64,000 nucleotides of DNA from Peribacillus glennii (lineage in GTDB: Bacteria; Bacillota; Bacilli; Bacillales; DSM-1321), in the NCBI RefSeq assembly GCF_003429105.1, contig NZ_QVTD01000001.1, positions 124,001 to 188,000 of the forward strand, in the 5' to 3' direction. The first letter of the stretch is position 1. The number at the start of each line of letters is the position of its first letter. Made by a program: the position numbers and the translations under genes. The notes beneath the pieces were generated by a model. The model did no database searches. It saw nothing but the letters and a program-made list of their open reading frames with translations, and was not told the DNA's origin. Shown piece after piece: positions 28,882 to 38,216 of this stretch.

Positions 28882-29985
28882 TTAATTACATTCGTGATCT
28901 TTTAAATTTGCGATAGGAAGTAAATGATTTTCAGCATTGAATGCCGCTAACTCCTGATTACTGTTTACTTTATTAACCCAATCTTGGTTAGCTAGAGCCC
29001 CTTTCCCAAGGCTAATAATATCCGCATACCCCGACGTGATTATTTCTTCTGCTTTTTCTGGGTCCTCTAGTGATCCATTTGCGATTACCGGGACCTGCCC
29101 ATACCGTTTGGCAAGTTGTACCAATGTAGAACTGGAATCATCAAATGCGGGCTCATATGCCTTTGGTTCTGTTATATGTATAAAATCGGCTCCTGCATTT
29201 GCTAAATTCTTAAATATGATTTCTGCATCTGCTTCTTTACCGGTCCATTTATGGTTTGCGTCGTTTACTTTCGCTTGTGAGATTCTGATACCTACTGGAA
29301 AGTCCTCACCAACTTCATTGCGAATTTCTTGAAGGACCTCGACTAAAAGTTTTACCCGATTTTCTGTAGATCCCCCATATTGATCATCTCGGTGGTTTGT
29401 ATAATCAGTTAAAAACTGATCAAGTATATAACCATTGGCTCCATGTACCTCGACCCCATCAAACCCAGCCTGCTTTGCATTCTTTGCAGCATTGACAAAA
29501 CCTCTTTTAACGTCATCGATATCATTTAGGCTCATTTCCTCTGGTACAGGAAACTCCCCTTCGCCCCTGTAAAAAGTTAACTGAGTACCCTTTGGCTTAA
29601 CAGCTGAGGGCCCGATGGAGATTTGTTTATGGATATTCCCCTGGGATAAAGCGCCAGCATGCATCAGTTGGCAGATAATTTTGCTGCCTTCTTGATGAAC
29701 ACTTTCAATTACTTCCCGCCAGGCATTGGTCTGTTTGTCATTTGAAATGCCAGGTTGAAAAAGGTATCCTTGGCTATACTGATCATCAGGATAAACTCCC
29801 TCAGTTATTAACAGAGAGAATCCACCCTTTGCAAACTTTGTATAATACTTAACCATTTCATCTGTTACTAACCCGTCTGCTGTAGCACTGACGCGCGTCA
29901 TGGGTGCAAGAGCTACACGGTTCCTTATCTTTAAGCCCGCTAAATCAAATCCGGAAAAAAGGGTTTCATAATTTTTAGTTTGCAT
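28882..29985 (-). CDS. NADH:flavin oxidoreductase / Old Yellow Enzyme family
   Basis: 367 residues, single FMN-binding TIM barrel. Visible motifs are RNRVALAPMTR at the N-terminus, the substrate-binding HAGALS-type His, GVEVHGANGYILDQFL, the TDYTNHRDDQYGGSTENR segment and the phosphate-binding ADIISLGKGALANQDW. It lacks the C-terminal FeS and FAD domains of 2,4-dienoyl-CoA reductases, so it is a classical ene-reductase. The ATG follows GGCAGGAGTGG. A damaged SDR gene lies 47 nt upstream in the same direction, suggesting a former two-gene unit. Confidence 0.92.
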   Translation of the reverse strand: MQTKNYETLFSGFDLAGLKIRNRVALAPMTRVSATADGLVTDEMVKYYTKFAKGGFSLLITEGVYPDDQYSQGYLFQPGISNDKQTNAWREVIESVHQEGSKIICQLMHAGALSQGNIHKQISIGPSAVKPKGTQLTFYRGEGEFPVPEEMSLNDIDDVKRGFVNAAKNAKQAGFDGVEVHGANGYILDQFLTDYTNHRDDQYGGSTENRVKLLVEVLQEIRNEVGEDFPVGIRISQAKVNDANHKWTGKEADAEIIFKNLANAGADFIHITEPKAYEPAFDDSSSTLVQLAKRYGQVPVIANGSLEDPEKAEEIITSGYADIISLGKGALANQDWVNKVNSNQELAAFNAENHLLPIANLKDHECN

Positions 29986-30032
29986 TTAGTACCACTCCTG
30001 CCTCATTCAATTTATTGTTCAAACTGTATCAT

Positions 30033-30690
30033 TTAAATCATAACATCTCCACTATTTGGGCCTAAGGTTTGTCCAGTATAAATATTCCCGTCCGGATTTG
30101 CAGCTAACATAACAGCAGTCGGTGCAACTTCCTCTGGCTTTCCGAATCTCGGAATGGCAAGCTCTGAACGTTTTTGTATCTTCCATTCTTCACTTATCCC
30201 GGCCACCATTTCCGTTTCCACCGGACCAGGTGCTATACAGTTTGCCGTGATTCCATATTGACCCGATTCCAGTGCGATTGACTTTTTAAATCCTATCACG
30301 CCTGCTTCTGCAGCGGCATAATGGCTTAATTCTGCTCCACCTTTCTGTCCAAGCTGTGAAGATGTATTAATGATTCTGCCATTTTTTTGTGAAATCATAT
30401 ATGGCACAACATATCTTGTTGTCAAAAAGACCGATTTCAAATCCACCTCAATCATGCGGTCCCACACCTCTACACTCATCTCCTGAATCAAGCTTTGTGT
30501 CAAGATGCCCGCATTATTGACAAGAATGTCGATACGGTCAAACCGTATTCACCGTGGCTGCAACCAGCTCTTTTACGATATTTCCGTCCGTTATATCACC
30601 TTCCGTAACAATTACTTGAATACCATACTCACTTAATTCGCTTACCAGTGTGTCTACCCCATTTGATCCCCTTCTTAAAATTTGCAGGTA
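30033..30690 (-). pseudogene. Truncated, frameshifted short-chain dehydrogenase (SDR)
   Basis: The C-terminal two thirds are readable from 30503 down: SSQLGQKGGAELSHYAAAEAG, then IAPGPVETEM. In intact SDRs the catalytic motif is YxxxK; here the Tyr is present but the Lys position reads as YAAAEAG, a further defect. Upstream the reading continues as RIDILVNNAGIL, but an extra G near 30542 shifts the frame; beyond it GVDTLVSELSEYG follows. The N-terminal TGxxxGxG cofactor motif is missing entirely: homology stops near 30690. So the gene is broken at three levels. It probably once formed a unit with the Old Yellow Enzyme gene. Confidence 0.85.
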
Positions 30691-30705
30691 TATTCGATAT
30701 ACTAT

Positions 30706-30721
30706 TGCAATAATTATGCAA
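30706..30721 (-). promoter_or_regulatory. Degenerate sigma-54-like promoter upstream of the SDR remnant
   Basis: The minus strand reads TTGCATAATTATTGCA. It closely resembles the nitrilase promoter (TGGCATAATAATTGCA), with the essential GG of the -24 element changed to TG. It lies just outside the truncation point of the SDR. Confidence 0.4.
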
Positions 30722-30827
30722 GTTTTATAATTATTGAGAAAAAATCAACAAAGTAAGAGGATGTCGCGGTTTAGTGCTTTTTCTATTTTTACAATCCCTG
30801 ACAAAGATCTAAAGTTAACATAAAAAA

Positions 30828-30863
30828 ATGCATATTTGCATTGAGGCATATGCAAATATGCAA
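30828..30863. promoter_or_regulatory. Long dyad, candidate activator site
   Basis: Arms ATGCATATTTGCAT and ATGCAAATATGCAA (13 of 14 paired) flank an 8-nt loop. The left arm has the pattern ATGC-N6-GCAT, which recurs at 32195 in the nitrilase/hydrolase divergent region. It lies about 120-150 bp upstream of the degenerate -24/-12 element. Confidence 0.4.
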
Positions 30864-31100
30864 GTTTATCTCCTGCTGTAAGCAACCGCAATCAAATGTG
30901 AGATAGTTTAAGAAACTTTTTTTGGACATTTTAGAATATGCAGGCTCTAGTTCAAGGAACAGCGGTCAGCATAACATGGTTTTTCCACTGCTTCTTCACT
31001 GCGGGAAACCCCGTTTGACATTTCCTGTGATCATTGTAATATCAAAAAACAACCCGACGATTAATTTTTAGCTTTTACTATAATAAAATAACAGTAACTT

Positions 31101-31898
31101 CTACATAAAAAGCTTGCGGTTCAAATCTCTCAAATATGGAATTTCCCTCCTTTGCTGAACAACTTCATTGATGTCAATTTCAGCAATGATCACATCATTC
31201 TCTTGTGTTGCCTGAATCAAAACTTCCCCTTTAGGGTTTATGATACGGCTATGTCCGCCAAATACCGTTTCGCCCTTCTCGGTACCGGTCCGGTTAGCTG
31301 CAATTACATAACAACCATTCTCTAACGCACGTGCTCTTGTAGCCAATTCCCAGGCATATAATCTAGCTTGTCCGAATGCAGAAGGATATACGATAATGTC
31401 GGCACCTTTTAACGCAAGAGTCCTGGCCCCTTCAGGGAAGCCGACCTCATAACAAATTTGCATTCCCAAATTTCCCCACTCTAGTTCAAATACAGGCAAA
31501 TTGTCTCCTTTTGTAAACCTAATATTTTCATGATCCCATAGATGGGTTTTACGATAGGTCCCAACAATGCCTTCAGTGCTTGTGACAATACTGGTATCAT
31601 AAACGAGACCTTTTTGTTTACCCTGTTCCATGATACAGCCGACAAGAGTAATATTTAATTCTTTTGATACTTCAGCCATCCAATTTGTTGTTTCTCCTGG
31701 AATTGTTTCTGCCAAAGAAATATCATCTTCCTCTGTCCTGTATCCAGTATTAAACAGTTCAGGGATAACTACTAATTTTGCACCCTGCTTTACCGCCTTT
31801 GTAATCAAATTATAAGCTCTTTCTAGATTAACCTTCTTGTTTCCTAACTCACAATTCATTTGAATTGCAGCTACTTTAAAACTATTTCGTGCGGCCAT
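31101..31898 (-). CDS. Nitrilase-superfamily carbon-nitrogen hydrolase
   Basis: 265 residues, one CN_hydrolase domain. The catalytic Glu47 (VVIPELFNTGY), Lys117 (GTYRKTHLW) and Cys149 (MQICYEVGFPEGAR) are all in place. Family members hydrolyse amides, N-carbamoyl compounds or nitriles, and this one is closer in pattern to aliphatic amidases/carbamoylases than to true nitrilases. The GGGAGTGAGAAG ribosome site precedes the ATG. A -24/-12 promoter lies 37 nt upstream, facing an identical class of promoter for the divergent hydrolase/CobW operon, which suggests joint control in one nitrogen pathway. Confidence 0.9.
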   Translation of the reverse strand: MAARNSFKVAAIQMNCELGNKKVNLERAYNLITKAVKQGAKLVVIPELFNTGYRTEEDDISLAETIPGETTNWMAEVSKELNITLVGCIMEQGKQKGLVYDTSIVTSTEGIVGTYRKTHLWDHENIRFTKGDNLPVFELEWGNLGMQICYEVGFPEGARTLALKGADIIVYPSAFGQARLYAWELATRARALENGCYVIAANRTGTEKGETVFGGHSRIINPKGEVLIQATQENDVIIAEIDINEVVQQRREIPYLRDLNRKLFM

Positions 31899-31934
31899 CT
31901 TCTCACTCCCTGCATGTATGATTATTATTTTCTA

Positions 31935-31950
31935 TGCAATTATTATGCCA
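31935..31950 (-). promoter_or_regulatory. Sigma-54 promoter of the nitrilase-family gene
   Basis: The minus strand reads TGGCATAATAATTGCA: -24 GG and -12 GC with exact N5 spacing, 37 nt before the ATG. Confidence 0.75.
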
Positions 31951-32194
31951 GTTATAATAAAAGCTGCATTTTTTAATTTTCTGTAACTATTGGATTCAAC
32001 TAAATGGAATGCGCCAGACGTAAGAATTGCATCGATTCTATTATATAATACAAATGACATAGGGCTGCCTTGTTTGGTTTTTAGTCAGCCCGCAAGTAGA
32101 GATTCAATCGGCATACCTGTTCCCCCTAAGTTCTTTATTAATATTAGATTATTAGTGTTCATACCAAGTATATAATTTGGAATTTTCCGATACA

Positions 32195-32261
32195 ATGCAA
32201 TTAAGCATTTAAGTATGCGGATTTGAATAACTTTTATAATATACGGAAAGTTATTAACTTT
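32195..32261. promoter_or_regulatory. Dyads between divergent sigma-54 promoters, candidate enhancer sites
   Basis: ATGCAATTAAGCAT (32195-32208, pattern ATGC-N6-GCAT) and the perfect palindrome AAAGTTATTAACTTT (32247-32261) lie in the 400-bp divergent spacer. The second is centred about 120 bp before the predicted start of the hydrolase operon. Activator binding is inference; the activator is not identified. Confidence 0.4.
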
Positions 32262-32347
32262 TTGTCGATTATCATGTAAGCTTTTTATGTGGGCTTTAAC
32301 GCTTTACTGCACACACTTTTTCATATTTTCCGTTTTTCTTTTGAGTT

Positions 32348-32363
32348 TGGCACACTTTTTGCA
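32348..32363 (+). promoter_or_regulatory. Sigma-54 promoter of the PgdA-like hydrolase/CobW operon
   Basis: TGGCACACTTTTTGCA is a perfect match to TGGCAC-N5-TTGCA, 44 nt before the ATG at 32407. Confidence 0.88.
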
Positions 32364-32406
32364 TTGTTAAGGAATGATATTCAAAACTTACAAAGGAGTG
32401 TTTTTC

Positions 32407-33327
32407 ATGGCAAAAAAAGAAATTTTAGTTGCTTATGGGGTGGATGTTGACGCAGTTGCTGGGTGGTTAGGTTCATATGGTGGAGAAGATTCTCCAGATG
32501 ATATCTCACGTGGTTTATTTGCAGGGGAAGTTGGGTCTCCTCGACTATTAGATCTATTTGATAAATATAACTTAAAAACAACATGGTTTATTCCGGGTCA
32601 CTCTATTGAAACTTTTCCTGAGCAAATGAAGGATGTCCATAATAGGGGGCATGAAATCGGTGCTCATGGTTATTCACACGAAAATCCAATTGCTATGACT
32701 CGGGAACAAGAGGAAGCGGTCCTGTTAAAATCCATTACACTAATAGAAGAATTAACCGGTAAAAAGCCAACTGGATATGTTGCTCCATGGTGGGAGTTCT
32801 CAAACGTTACCAATGAACTTTTACATAAGCATGGCATAAAGTATGACCATAGTTTGATGCACAACGACTTTTCACCTTACTACGTTCGTGTAGGTGACAG
32901 CTGGACAAAAATCGACTACCGAAAACAGGCAGATGAATGGATGAAGCCGTTGCAACGGGGTAAAGAAACAAGCTTAATTGAAATTCCTGCTAACTGGTAT
33001 TTAGATGATCTGCCACCAATGATGTTCATTAAGAAATCACCTAATAGTCATGGATTTGTGAATCCTCGTGATATAGAACAAATGTGGAAAGACCAGTTTG
33101 ATTGGGTATATGAAAACATGGATTATGCTGTATTTACAATGACCATTCACCCGGATGTGAGCGGCCGCCCGCAAGTTTTAAAAATGCATGAACGCCTGAT
33201 CGAGTATATCAACACACATGAAGATATCAGATGGGTTACCTTCGATGAAATTGCTGATGATTATGCCAAGCGAAACCCATTCAAAGGTGGGAATGATGAA
33301 GCTGCTGCTTCAAAAGAAAACGAATAA
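32407..33327 (+). CDS. Polysaccharide-deacetylase-fold hydrolase (HpPgdA / cyclic imidase-like)
   Basis: 306 residues, a NodB-fold metal hydrolase. It is very like Helicobacter pylori PgdA (HP0310): the start [19 protein letters not shown] and the metal ligands Asp15, His87 and His91 (AHGYSH) align with D14, H86 and H90 there. No signal peptide is present, so action is cytoplasmic and a peptidoglycan substrate is unlikely. This branch is closer to cyclic imide hydrolases and allantoinase-like PuuE than to true chitin deacetylases. The frame opens at 32374, but AAAGGAG and the ATG at 32407 mark the start. It leads an operon with a CxxC protein and a CobW GTPase, under a sigma-54 promoter. Confidence 0.85.
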   Translation: MAKKEILVAYGVDVDAVAGWLGSYGGEDSPDDISRGLFAGEVGSPRLLDLFDKYNLKTTWFIPGHSIETFPEQMKDVHNRGHEIGAHGYSHENPIAMTREQEEAVLLKSITLIEELTGKKPTGYVAPWWEFSNVTNELLHKHGIKYDHSLMHNDFSPYYVRVGDSWTKIDYRKQADEWMKPLQRGKETSLIEIPANWYLDDLPPMMFIKKSPNSHGFVNPRDIEQMWKDQFDWVYENMDYAVFTMTIHPDVSGRPQVLKMHERLIEYINTHEDIRWVTFDEIADDYAKRNPFKGGNDEAAASKENE

Positions 33328-33387
33328 AACGAAAAGGAGGACGCTGTTTGCGTCCTCTTATGAGCTCTTAAAAAGGAGGTTCTTAAT

Positions 33388-33714
33388 ATGTGCGTTCTTT
33401 GTGGGGAATTTGTCATGCAAGTACATTGGACAGATCAGGCTTCTGATGACTCCAGCCAGGTCATTGTTGGTGATCAGCAAAGAGACAGACAAAGGACCCG
33501 TATTCATCGAACAACTCTATGCAATGAAATCCTGCGTTTCTACCAATTAACATTAGAAGAATGGAATGGCAGTAAATTTATCTTGAGAGACCCCAAAGGC
33601 AATCAGGAAATTGTTCATGACCTTGGCACGCTTTGGTATACTGCCGAAAAAATACTAGGTTATGCGATTGACCCTCTAGATCCATATTTACTTCAAAAAC
33701 TTCAAAATAAATAG
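33388..33714 (+). CDS. Small CxxC protein of the hydrolase/CobW operon, unknown function
   Basis: 108 residues, not recognised as a named family. It opens with MCVLCGEFVMQVHWTDQ: a CxxC pair followed by a His, a possible metal-binding site. The rest is soluble alpha/beta with a conserved-looking LRDPKGNQEIVHDLGTLWYTAEKILG. AAAAAGGAGG precedes the ATG. Placement between a metal hydrolase and a metallochaperone GTPase suggests a role in maturation or as a subunit. That role is inferred from context alone. Confidence 0.75.
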   Translation: MCVLCGEFVMQVHWTDQASDDSSQVIVGDQQRDRQRTRIHRTTLCNEILRFYQLTLEEWNGSKFILRDPKGNQEIVHDLGTLWYTAEKILGYAIDPLDPYLLQKLQNK

Positions 33715-33739
33715 AGTCATAGAAAAAGGAATGACCTTT

Positions 33740-34753
33740 ATGAACAATATTTATAAGACACCAATAACCGTCGTAACCGGCTGTTTAGGAAGCGGTAAAA
33801 CGACCTTACTTAGGAAATTATTAAAAAAACCCGAGCTTGAAAAAACTGCAGTCATCGTTAATGAATTCGGTCAAGTGGGCCTGGATCACCATTTACTACG
33901 AAAAACAGATGAAACTACCATTTTACTGAAAGGTGGCTGTATTTGCTGCAATAATCGCGAGGATCTGGAAAACGAATTAAAATCGCTATTAAATTTGGAT
34001 CAGAAACAAGAAAAATTCAACAGGGTAATAATTGAAACAACAGGCATGGCTGATCCGGCACCAATATTATTCACAGTTCTAACCAACCCAATTTTGCAGC
34101 ATCATTTCTACATTGAGTGTGTAATAACAACAGTTGACGCAAAAAATGGTTTATTACATATAAAAAATAATCCTGAATTATTAAAGCAAGTAACAGTGGC
34201 AGATAAGATTATTTTAACAAAGACGGACATTACCCCTCCTAACCAAAAAGAGGGGGTTATTGAACAATTAAGAATAATTAATCCTGCAGTTGATATTATT
34301 GAAGTTGTCAATGGAGATGCAGATGTCGGGATTATTGAGGCCAATTCGAATAGGCCTTCTATAGACTCCATGTTTGAAAAAAAGGATAAAAAGATTAACA
34401 AAAACCATTACTCTTCCGATATACAATCTATTTCATTTACGTTTAATAAACCCCTTGATTGGACAGCGTTTGGATTATGGCTCAGTGCACTGCTCCATGC
34501 CAATGGTGAAAATATCATGCGTGTTAAAGGTCTGTTAGATGTCGGAGAAAAGGGACCAATTGTTCTAAACGGTGTTCAACATATCATACATCCCCCAGAT
34601 CATTTAAATGAATGGCCAGAGGGTGAGAAACAATCGCATCTTATCTTTATTCTGAGAGTGATTGATCCTGATTCCATTTATAAATCGCTTAAAACCTTTC
34701 AGAATTTCCTCGGTTCGGATTTTGAATTATTAGAACTAAACAAGGCTCTTTGA
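33740..34753 (+). CDS. CobW/COG0523 family GTPase (metallochaperone)
   Basis: 337 residues. Walker A is GCLGSGKT (residues 14-21), and the signature CxCC metal site is Cys67, Cys69 and Cys70 in GGCICCNN. Walker B-like ETTGMADP and the guanine-specificity TKTD motif follow. The C-terminal CobW_C domain (about 230-330) contains IMRVKGLLDVGEKGPIVLNGVQHI. COG0523 GTPases deliver zinc, cobalt or iron to client enzymes; here the obvious client is the adjacent PgdA-like metal hydrolase. The ATG at 33740 is preferred over 33731 because AAAGGA is too close to the latter. Confidence 0.9.
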   Translation: MNNIYKTPITVVTGCLGSGKTTLLRKLLKKPELEKTAVIVNEFGQVGLDHHLLRKTDETTILLKGGCICCNNREDLENELKSLLNLDQKQEKFNRVIIETTGMADPAPILFTVLTNPILQHHFYIECVITTVDAKNGLLHIKNNPELLKQVTVADKIILTKTDITPPNQKEGVIEQLRIINPAVDIIEVVNGDADVGIIEANSNRPSIDSMFEKKDKKINKNHYSSDIQSISFTFNKPLDWTAFGLWLSALLHANGENIMRVKGLLDVGEKGPIVLNGVQHIIHPPDHLNEWPEGEKQSHLIFILRVIDPDSIYKSLKTFQNFLGSDFELLELNKAL

Positions 34754-34785
34754 TTGGAATCGTATTTGGATCGGTTAACCTGCCT

Positions 34786-35010
34786 TCACATGTATTTATG
34801 CTTTATGGTCTCCTCGCTCCATGAGCGGGGATGTTTTGTAATAGGCAGGAATATATTTGCAAAATTTGAATTTCCCAGTGAACTGTATCCTGTTCCAAAA
34901 TCGTCCATACTGATTTCAACCCCAATGTTTTTTAAGTTATGTAAGATATCATAGGAGTAGTCCACATCCATGGCTTTAGCTAAGTCATTCCTTCTTGAAA
35001 TGCCTTCCGC
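34786..35010 (-). pseudogene. Remnant of an EAL-domain (c-di-GMP phosphodiesterase) gene
   Basis: The minus strand encodes LKNIGVEISMDDFGTGYSSL, the diagnostic DDFGTGYSS motif of EAL domains, preceded by AMDVDYSYDILHN. The sequence then degenerates and nothing else of the domain, or any GGDEF/PAS part, is visible. Next to it, 34985-35188 (minus, 67 codons) is open but unrecognised. Confidence 0.75.
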
Positions 35011-35174
35011 CTTCCGCCACTAACAATTCTGTAAAATTTTTATGTAAAATATATATTCCATATTCTTGAATTGCTAAGAGCGCTGCAAGTATTCCATGCA
35101 TTTTATCTTTTAACCCAAACCCAGCCGGCCGCTTATATTCGACTATCCCGAGCATCTTTTGCGCACAGACATCA

Positions 35175-35429
35175 GAGTCTTCTAACAATATCTCCTCCCT
35201 TATTCAACAAACGCTAGAGGAATCCAGCCGCTTTGTTGACTCGATGAATAAAGTCAAAGAATCTGCTGAAAAGGGATTAAGTGTTGTGGATCATTCGAAT
35301 AAGGTATTTACAAATATTTATGAAACAACCCGAGAGGTTGCTGCCCAAATCCAAAAAATTTCTTCCTTATCCGAAGAACTGATGGTTTCTGCTGAAAGAG
35401 TAAAAGCTCCCTATGGAACTAATGTTTAG
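35175..35429 (+). pseudogene. Remnant of a methyl-accepting chemotaxis protein
   Basis: About 84 codons of coiled-coil signalling domain (FVDSMNKVKESAEKGLSVVD, TTREVAAQIQKISSLSEEL) end at a stop at 35427. The family hairpin tip and all sensor parts are missing. It abuts the convergent winged-helix gene. Confidence 0.7.
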
Positions 35430-36220
35430 CTATTCCAAAATATTTCTGCAAGTTCCTTGTGGTACTGGACTTTAAAAGTCTTATTTAAGACCCCATAAAA
35501 GTATCCATATGTGTTTTTAACCTGATTCTTTTTGATTTTTCTTACCAGTATTTTAAATGACTGGATGGCCGATTTTAATATATCCCCTTCAACTTTATTT
35601 TTATTGGCAGTAATTTTCACCAGATTCCAAAGTTCTTCAATGACCATCGCATCATTAAAGAAATACTTTACCAAATTTATGAATTCTTTCGGGATGCGGT
35701 TAGTTACAAAGGAAGCATCCAATGGCTCCTCATACTTTTCATTCAAAATTCGATCACTTTTTTGAATAAGTCTATTTGGTTCATTATTACGTTTATTGTT
35801 ATTATTATTGCTAGTTTTAGTAGGATCAATAGATTTAGGGCAGTTCAATTGTTGCTGGTTGGGTGGTTCAAAACGATTGAAAACATAAATATTGGCAGAC
35901 TGTGATCCGTTCTTTCTCTCTGTTTCATGGACGGCTAACAGCCGAAGTTGTTTTGCCTTCCCAACCATACGTTTAAAGGTGGACCTTGAAATGCACATGC
36001 CGGCCTTTTCATGCGTAGCGGACACAACTGTCCCAATTTTAGCATGGCAAACTCCGACTATCTTTGCAGAAAATCGGATTAAACGCTTTAACGCGGCCAG
36101 TTCAGATTTGGTAAATTCCTTTTTCACTTCAATCATCCACTGTTCAATCTGGTTGTTAAAATCCTTCAAATTCTTGAATTGGGATAGCTCCCTAAAATTT
36201 TCTATATTTCCCGATTTCAT
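35426..36220 (-). CDS. Winged-helix, replication/plasmid-type protein, function unknown
   Basis: 264 residues. The N-terminal half (about 30-135) is predicted winged-helix, with the recognition region GMCISRSTFKRMVGKAKQLRLLAVHETERKNGSQSANIYVFNRF. A low-complexity Asn/Lys linker (SNNNNNKRNNEP) follows, then a helical C-terminal domain. This architecture recalls phage and plasmid replication-initiation-type proteins common on Bacillus chromosomes, but I cannot assign a role. The frame has a GTG at 36256; the ATG at 36220 with GGGGGGAC upstream is preferred. It is the only intact gene in a decaying zone, possibly a remnant of a mobile element. Confidence 0.65.
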   Translation of the reverse strand: MKSGNIENFRELSQFKNLKDFNNQIEQWMIEVKKEFTKSELAALKRLIRFSAKIVGVCHAKIGTVVSATHEKAGMCISRSTFKRMVGKAKQLRLLAVHETERKNGSQSANIYVFNRFEPPNQQQLNCPKSIDPTKTSNNNNNKRNNEPNRLIQKSDRILNEKYEEPLDASFVTNRIPKEFINLVKYFFNDAMVIEELWNLVKITANKNKVEGDILKSAIQSFKILVRKIKKNQVKNTYGYFYGVLNKTFKVQYHKELAEIFWNS

Positions 36221-36649
36221 TTCTGTGTCCCCCCGGAAACCTAACACCCTACTCACCTTGGCATTCCCATAATAAAACCATCATTGTGTTTATCCTGAAA
36301 GGAAGGTTGGATGCGGAATTTCGTTTTGATTTATATCCATTCACCTTCTTTATATCTTCGAAAGGGGGAAAAGTAGCATGGGGTTAAAAATTTTTTTAAT
36401 AAATAGAGGGGAGCGCCATGTAAGGCATTCATTTTTCGGGACGTGAATATTAAAAAGAATTAAAATGAGGTTTGTCCTTTGGTAAACTGAGATTGTGATA
36501 ACAGAGCAGGCTGAGAAAAGTCGTAAAGTCGCGAAAAAAATGAACAAGCAGCCCGCATTGAAAAGATTACTACCGTTTCTGGACAGATTCTCATAGAATT
36601 TCTCCAGAATAAGTGTCATTATGAACAAATTATTTCGGGCTAAAGAAAA
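36221..36649. other. Intergenic region
   Basis: No credible gene. A 92-codon minus-strand ORF at 36350-36628 has no ribosome site and an incoherent composition, so it is not called. Confidence 0.4.
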
Positions 36650-36679
36650 AGACTCACTAAGAAGCGATATAGTGAGTCT
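36650..36679 (-). terminator. Terminator of the PAP2 pseudogene
   Basis: Stem AGACTCACTA / TAGTGAGTCT with a 10-nt loop, followed on the minus strand by TTTTCTTT. Confidence 0.8.
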
Positions 36680-36718
36680 AAATAGCTTAAAATATATAAT
36701 AATTTGTATAGGAGCACT

Positions 36719-37140
36719 TTAGTTGCGCGTTTCTTCGGTAAGCCCCTGCCCGGCAGATGAATGGACAGTTTGATACCGCTGATGAAATCCAATAGAAGCA
36801 GTTAGCCAGAAGGTGCTGAGAAAGTATCCCGCCAAGATATCACTGGGATAATAACCCCCATGTAAATCCGGCTGATTCCGATTGATAGGATCATCCCTAT
36901 ACAAAAGGTAGTCACAACAACGCGACCGAGTTTTGAGGAAATTTTGCTACAAAGTATGAATAATAAGAAGCCATATAAAGCCATAGCCATTGTCGCGTTG
37001 CCACTTGGGAAGCTATAACCGCTTGCCTCCAAAAAACGATGCAGATCCGGAAATGACCGCTTGTAAAATCCTATGTAATTAGAAATATCTTCCTGTCGCG
37101 AATTATTATATGTAACTCCATCACGTTTATCTAGCATCAT
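36719..37140 (-). pseudogene. PAP2 family phosphatase, frameshifted
   Basis: The first part (37140 down to about 36865) gives SGYSFPSGNATMAMALYGF and ISRIYMG; the second, in another frame, gives DLHGGYYPSDILAGYFLSTFWL. Together they form PAP2 motifs 2 and 3 (SGH and Rx5GxHxxxD), interrupted by a single-base frameshift near 36860. The usual catalytic His of SGH is Asn, and motif 1 and the N-terminal membrane helices are missing. The gene is therefore non-functional. Confidence 0.8.
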
Positions 37141-37289
37141 TTTCCAAAGTCACGCAAACCTCTGCTCACTCCTTACCTCGCGAACGTATACCATAGTTTA
37201 GTTATTAACCATAATGATAGATAGTATGTGCCACACGTGTGCCGGGGTACTGTGTGCCTGAGACGTGTATGACATCTTATAAATACAAA

Positions 37290-38027
37290 TCAGATTTTAA
37301 ACCGGTTAACCGCTTCCTGTAAATCATCAGCTAATTTATTTAACTCATTGGTTGACTGGGAAATTTCCTCCATGGACTGTAACTGTGTTTCCCCTGAAAC
37401 CGCCACCTGTCTGGTGTGTACAGCCGATTGATTTGCGATACTGGCCATGTCTTCGACGGAAGCAGAAATTTCCTCGGCACTTGCTGACATTTCTTGTGAT
37501 ATTGCAGCAAGTCGAAACCAAAAACCCCGGTTCCATCCGCAAAAGCTGAGGCAATGGTGATAACCGGCTTCCCCGTAAAAGCGTCAATATAGGGCGGAGT
37601 AACAATAGCTCTCCGTTTTTTTCCATTGCCTGCTTATACCATGGCCTGTCCCTTGGGTCGTAATCATCCGGCAAATCGGCTCGAGGTTCCATAATTATTG
37701 TTCCTTCTCATAAACTGACAGCAATCCTTCGGTAGAGGCTTGAAAATTCTTTAATTGCTTGTGAGCCTCTTTGTATGACCGATCAATAAAAAGACTTTGG
37801 TTGAAGGCACCCGACAAAAAAACTGCTTGTTCCATTTTCGGCTTTATCGTTACATCGAGCAATTCATTAAGAATCTCAACATTTTCCGTTGCATTCGAAA
37901 TCATTTGGGTCTCCACATAGTTTCTGGCTGTTTGATAAGAAGATATTCCAATCAAAATACTCGGTACCAGCAGCATCAACGCAAATGATAAAATAAGTTT
38001 ATTTTTCAAAGAAATCTTTTTAAACAT
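37290..38027 (-). pseudogene. Degraded methyl-accepting chemotaxis protein (dCache type)
   Basis: The N-terminus is clear: MFKKISLKNKLILSFALMLL (first membrane helix) after GGGGGAACAAA, then a periplasmic stretch to a stop at 37695. Pieces of the dCache sensor follow in other frames (LPDDYDPRDRPWYKQAME; then FTGKPVITIASAFADGTGVFGFDL). HAMP and most of the signalling domain are deleted; the last 66 codons (MSASAEEISASVEDMA to AVNRFKI) are the C-terminal end of a chemoreceptor. At least two frameshifts and one large deletion are present. Confidence 0.85.
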
Positions 38028-38216
38028 TTTGTTCCCCCATTGGATGTATTTAATTGATACTGATAGCTCCTTCAGTGAAAATATTACAAACAAAAAATCT
38101 GGGAAAGGTGAATACCCGATTGTTATGGAACAAATTTGGTTAAAAATAGAAAAATATCTTGTTGGAACATAAAAGCTTTATTAATATGGGGTATATACCA
38201 AAAAGGGGGAAAAAGA

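Noticed and set aside
36350..36628. 92-codon minus-strand ORF.
   Set aside because: No ribosome site and no protein-like pattern; intergenic AT-rich chance ORF.
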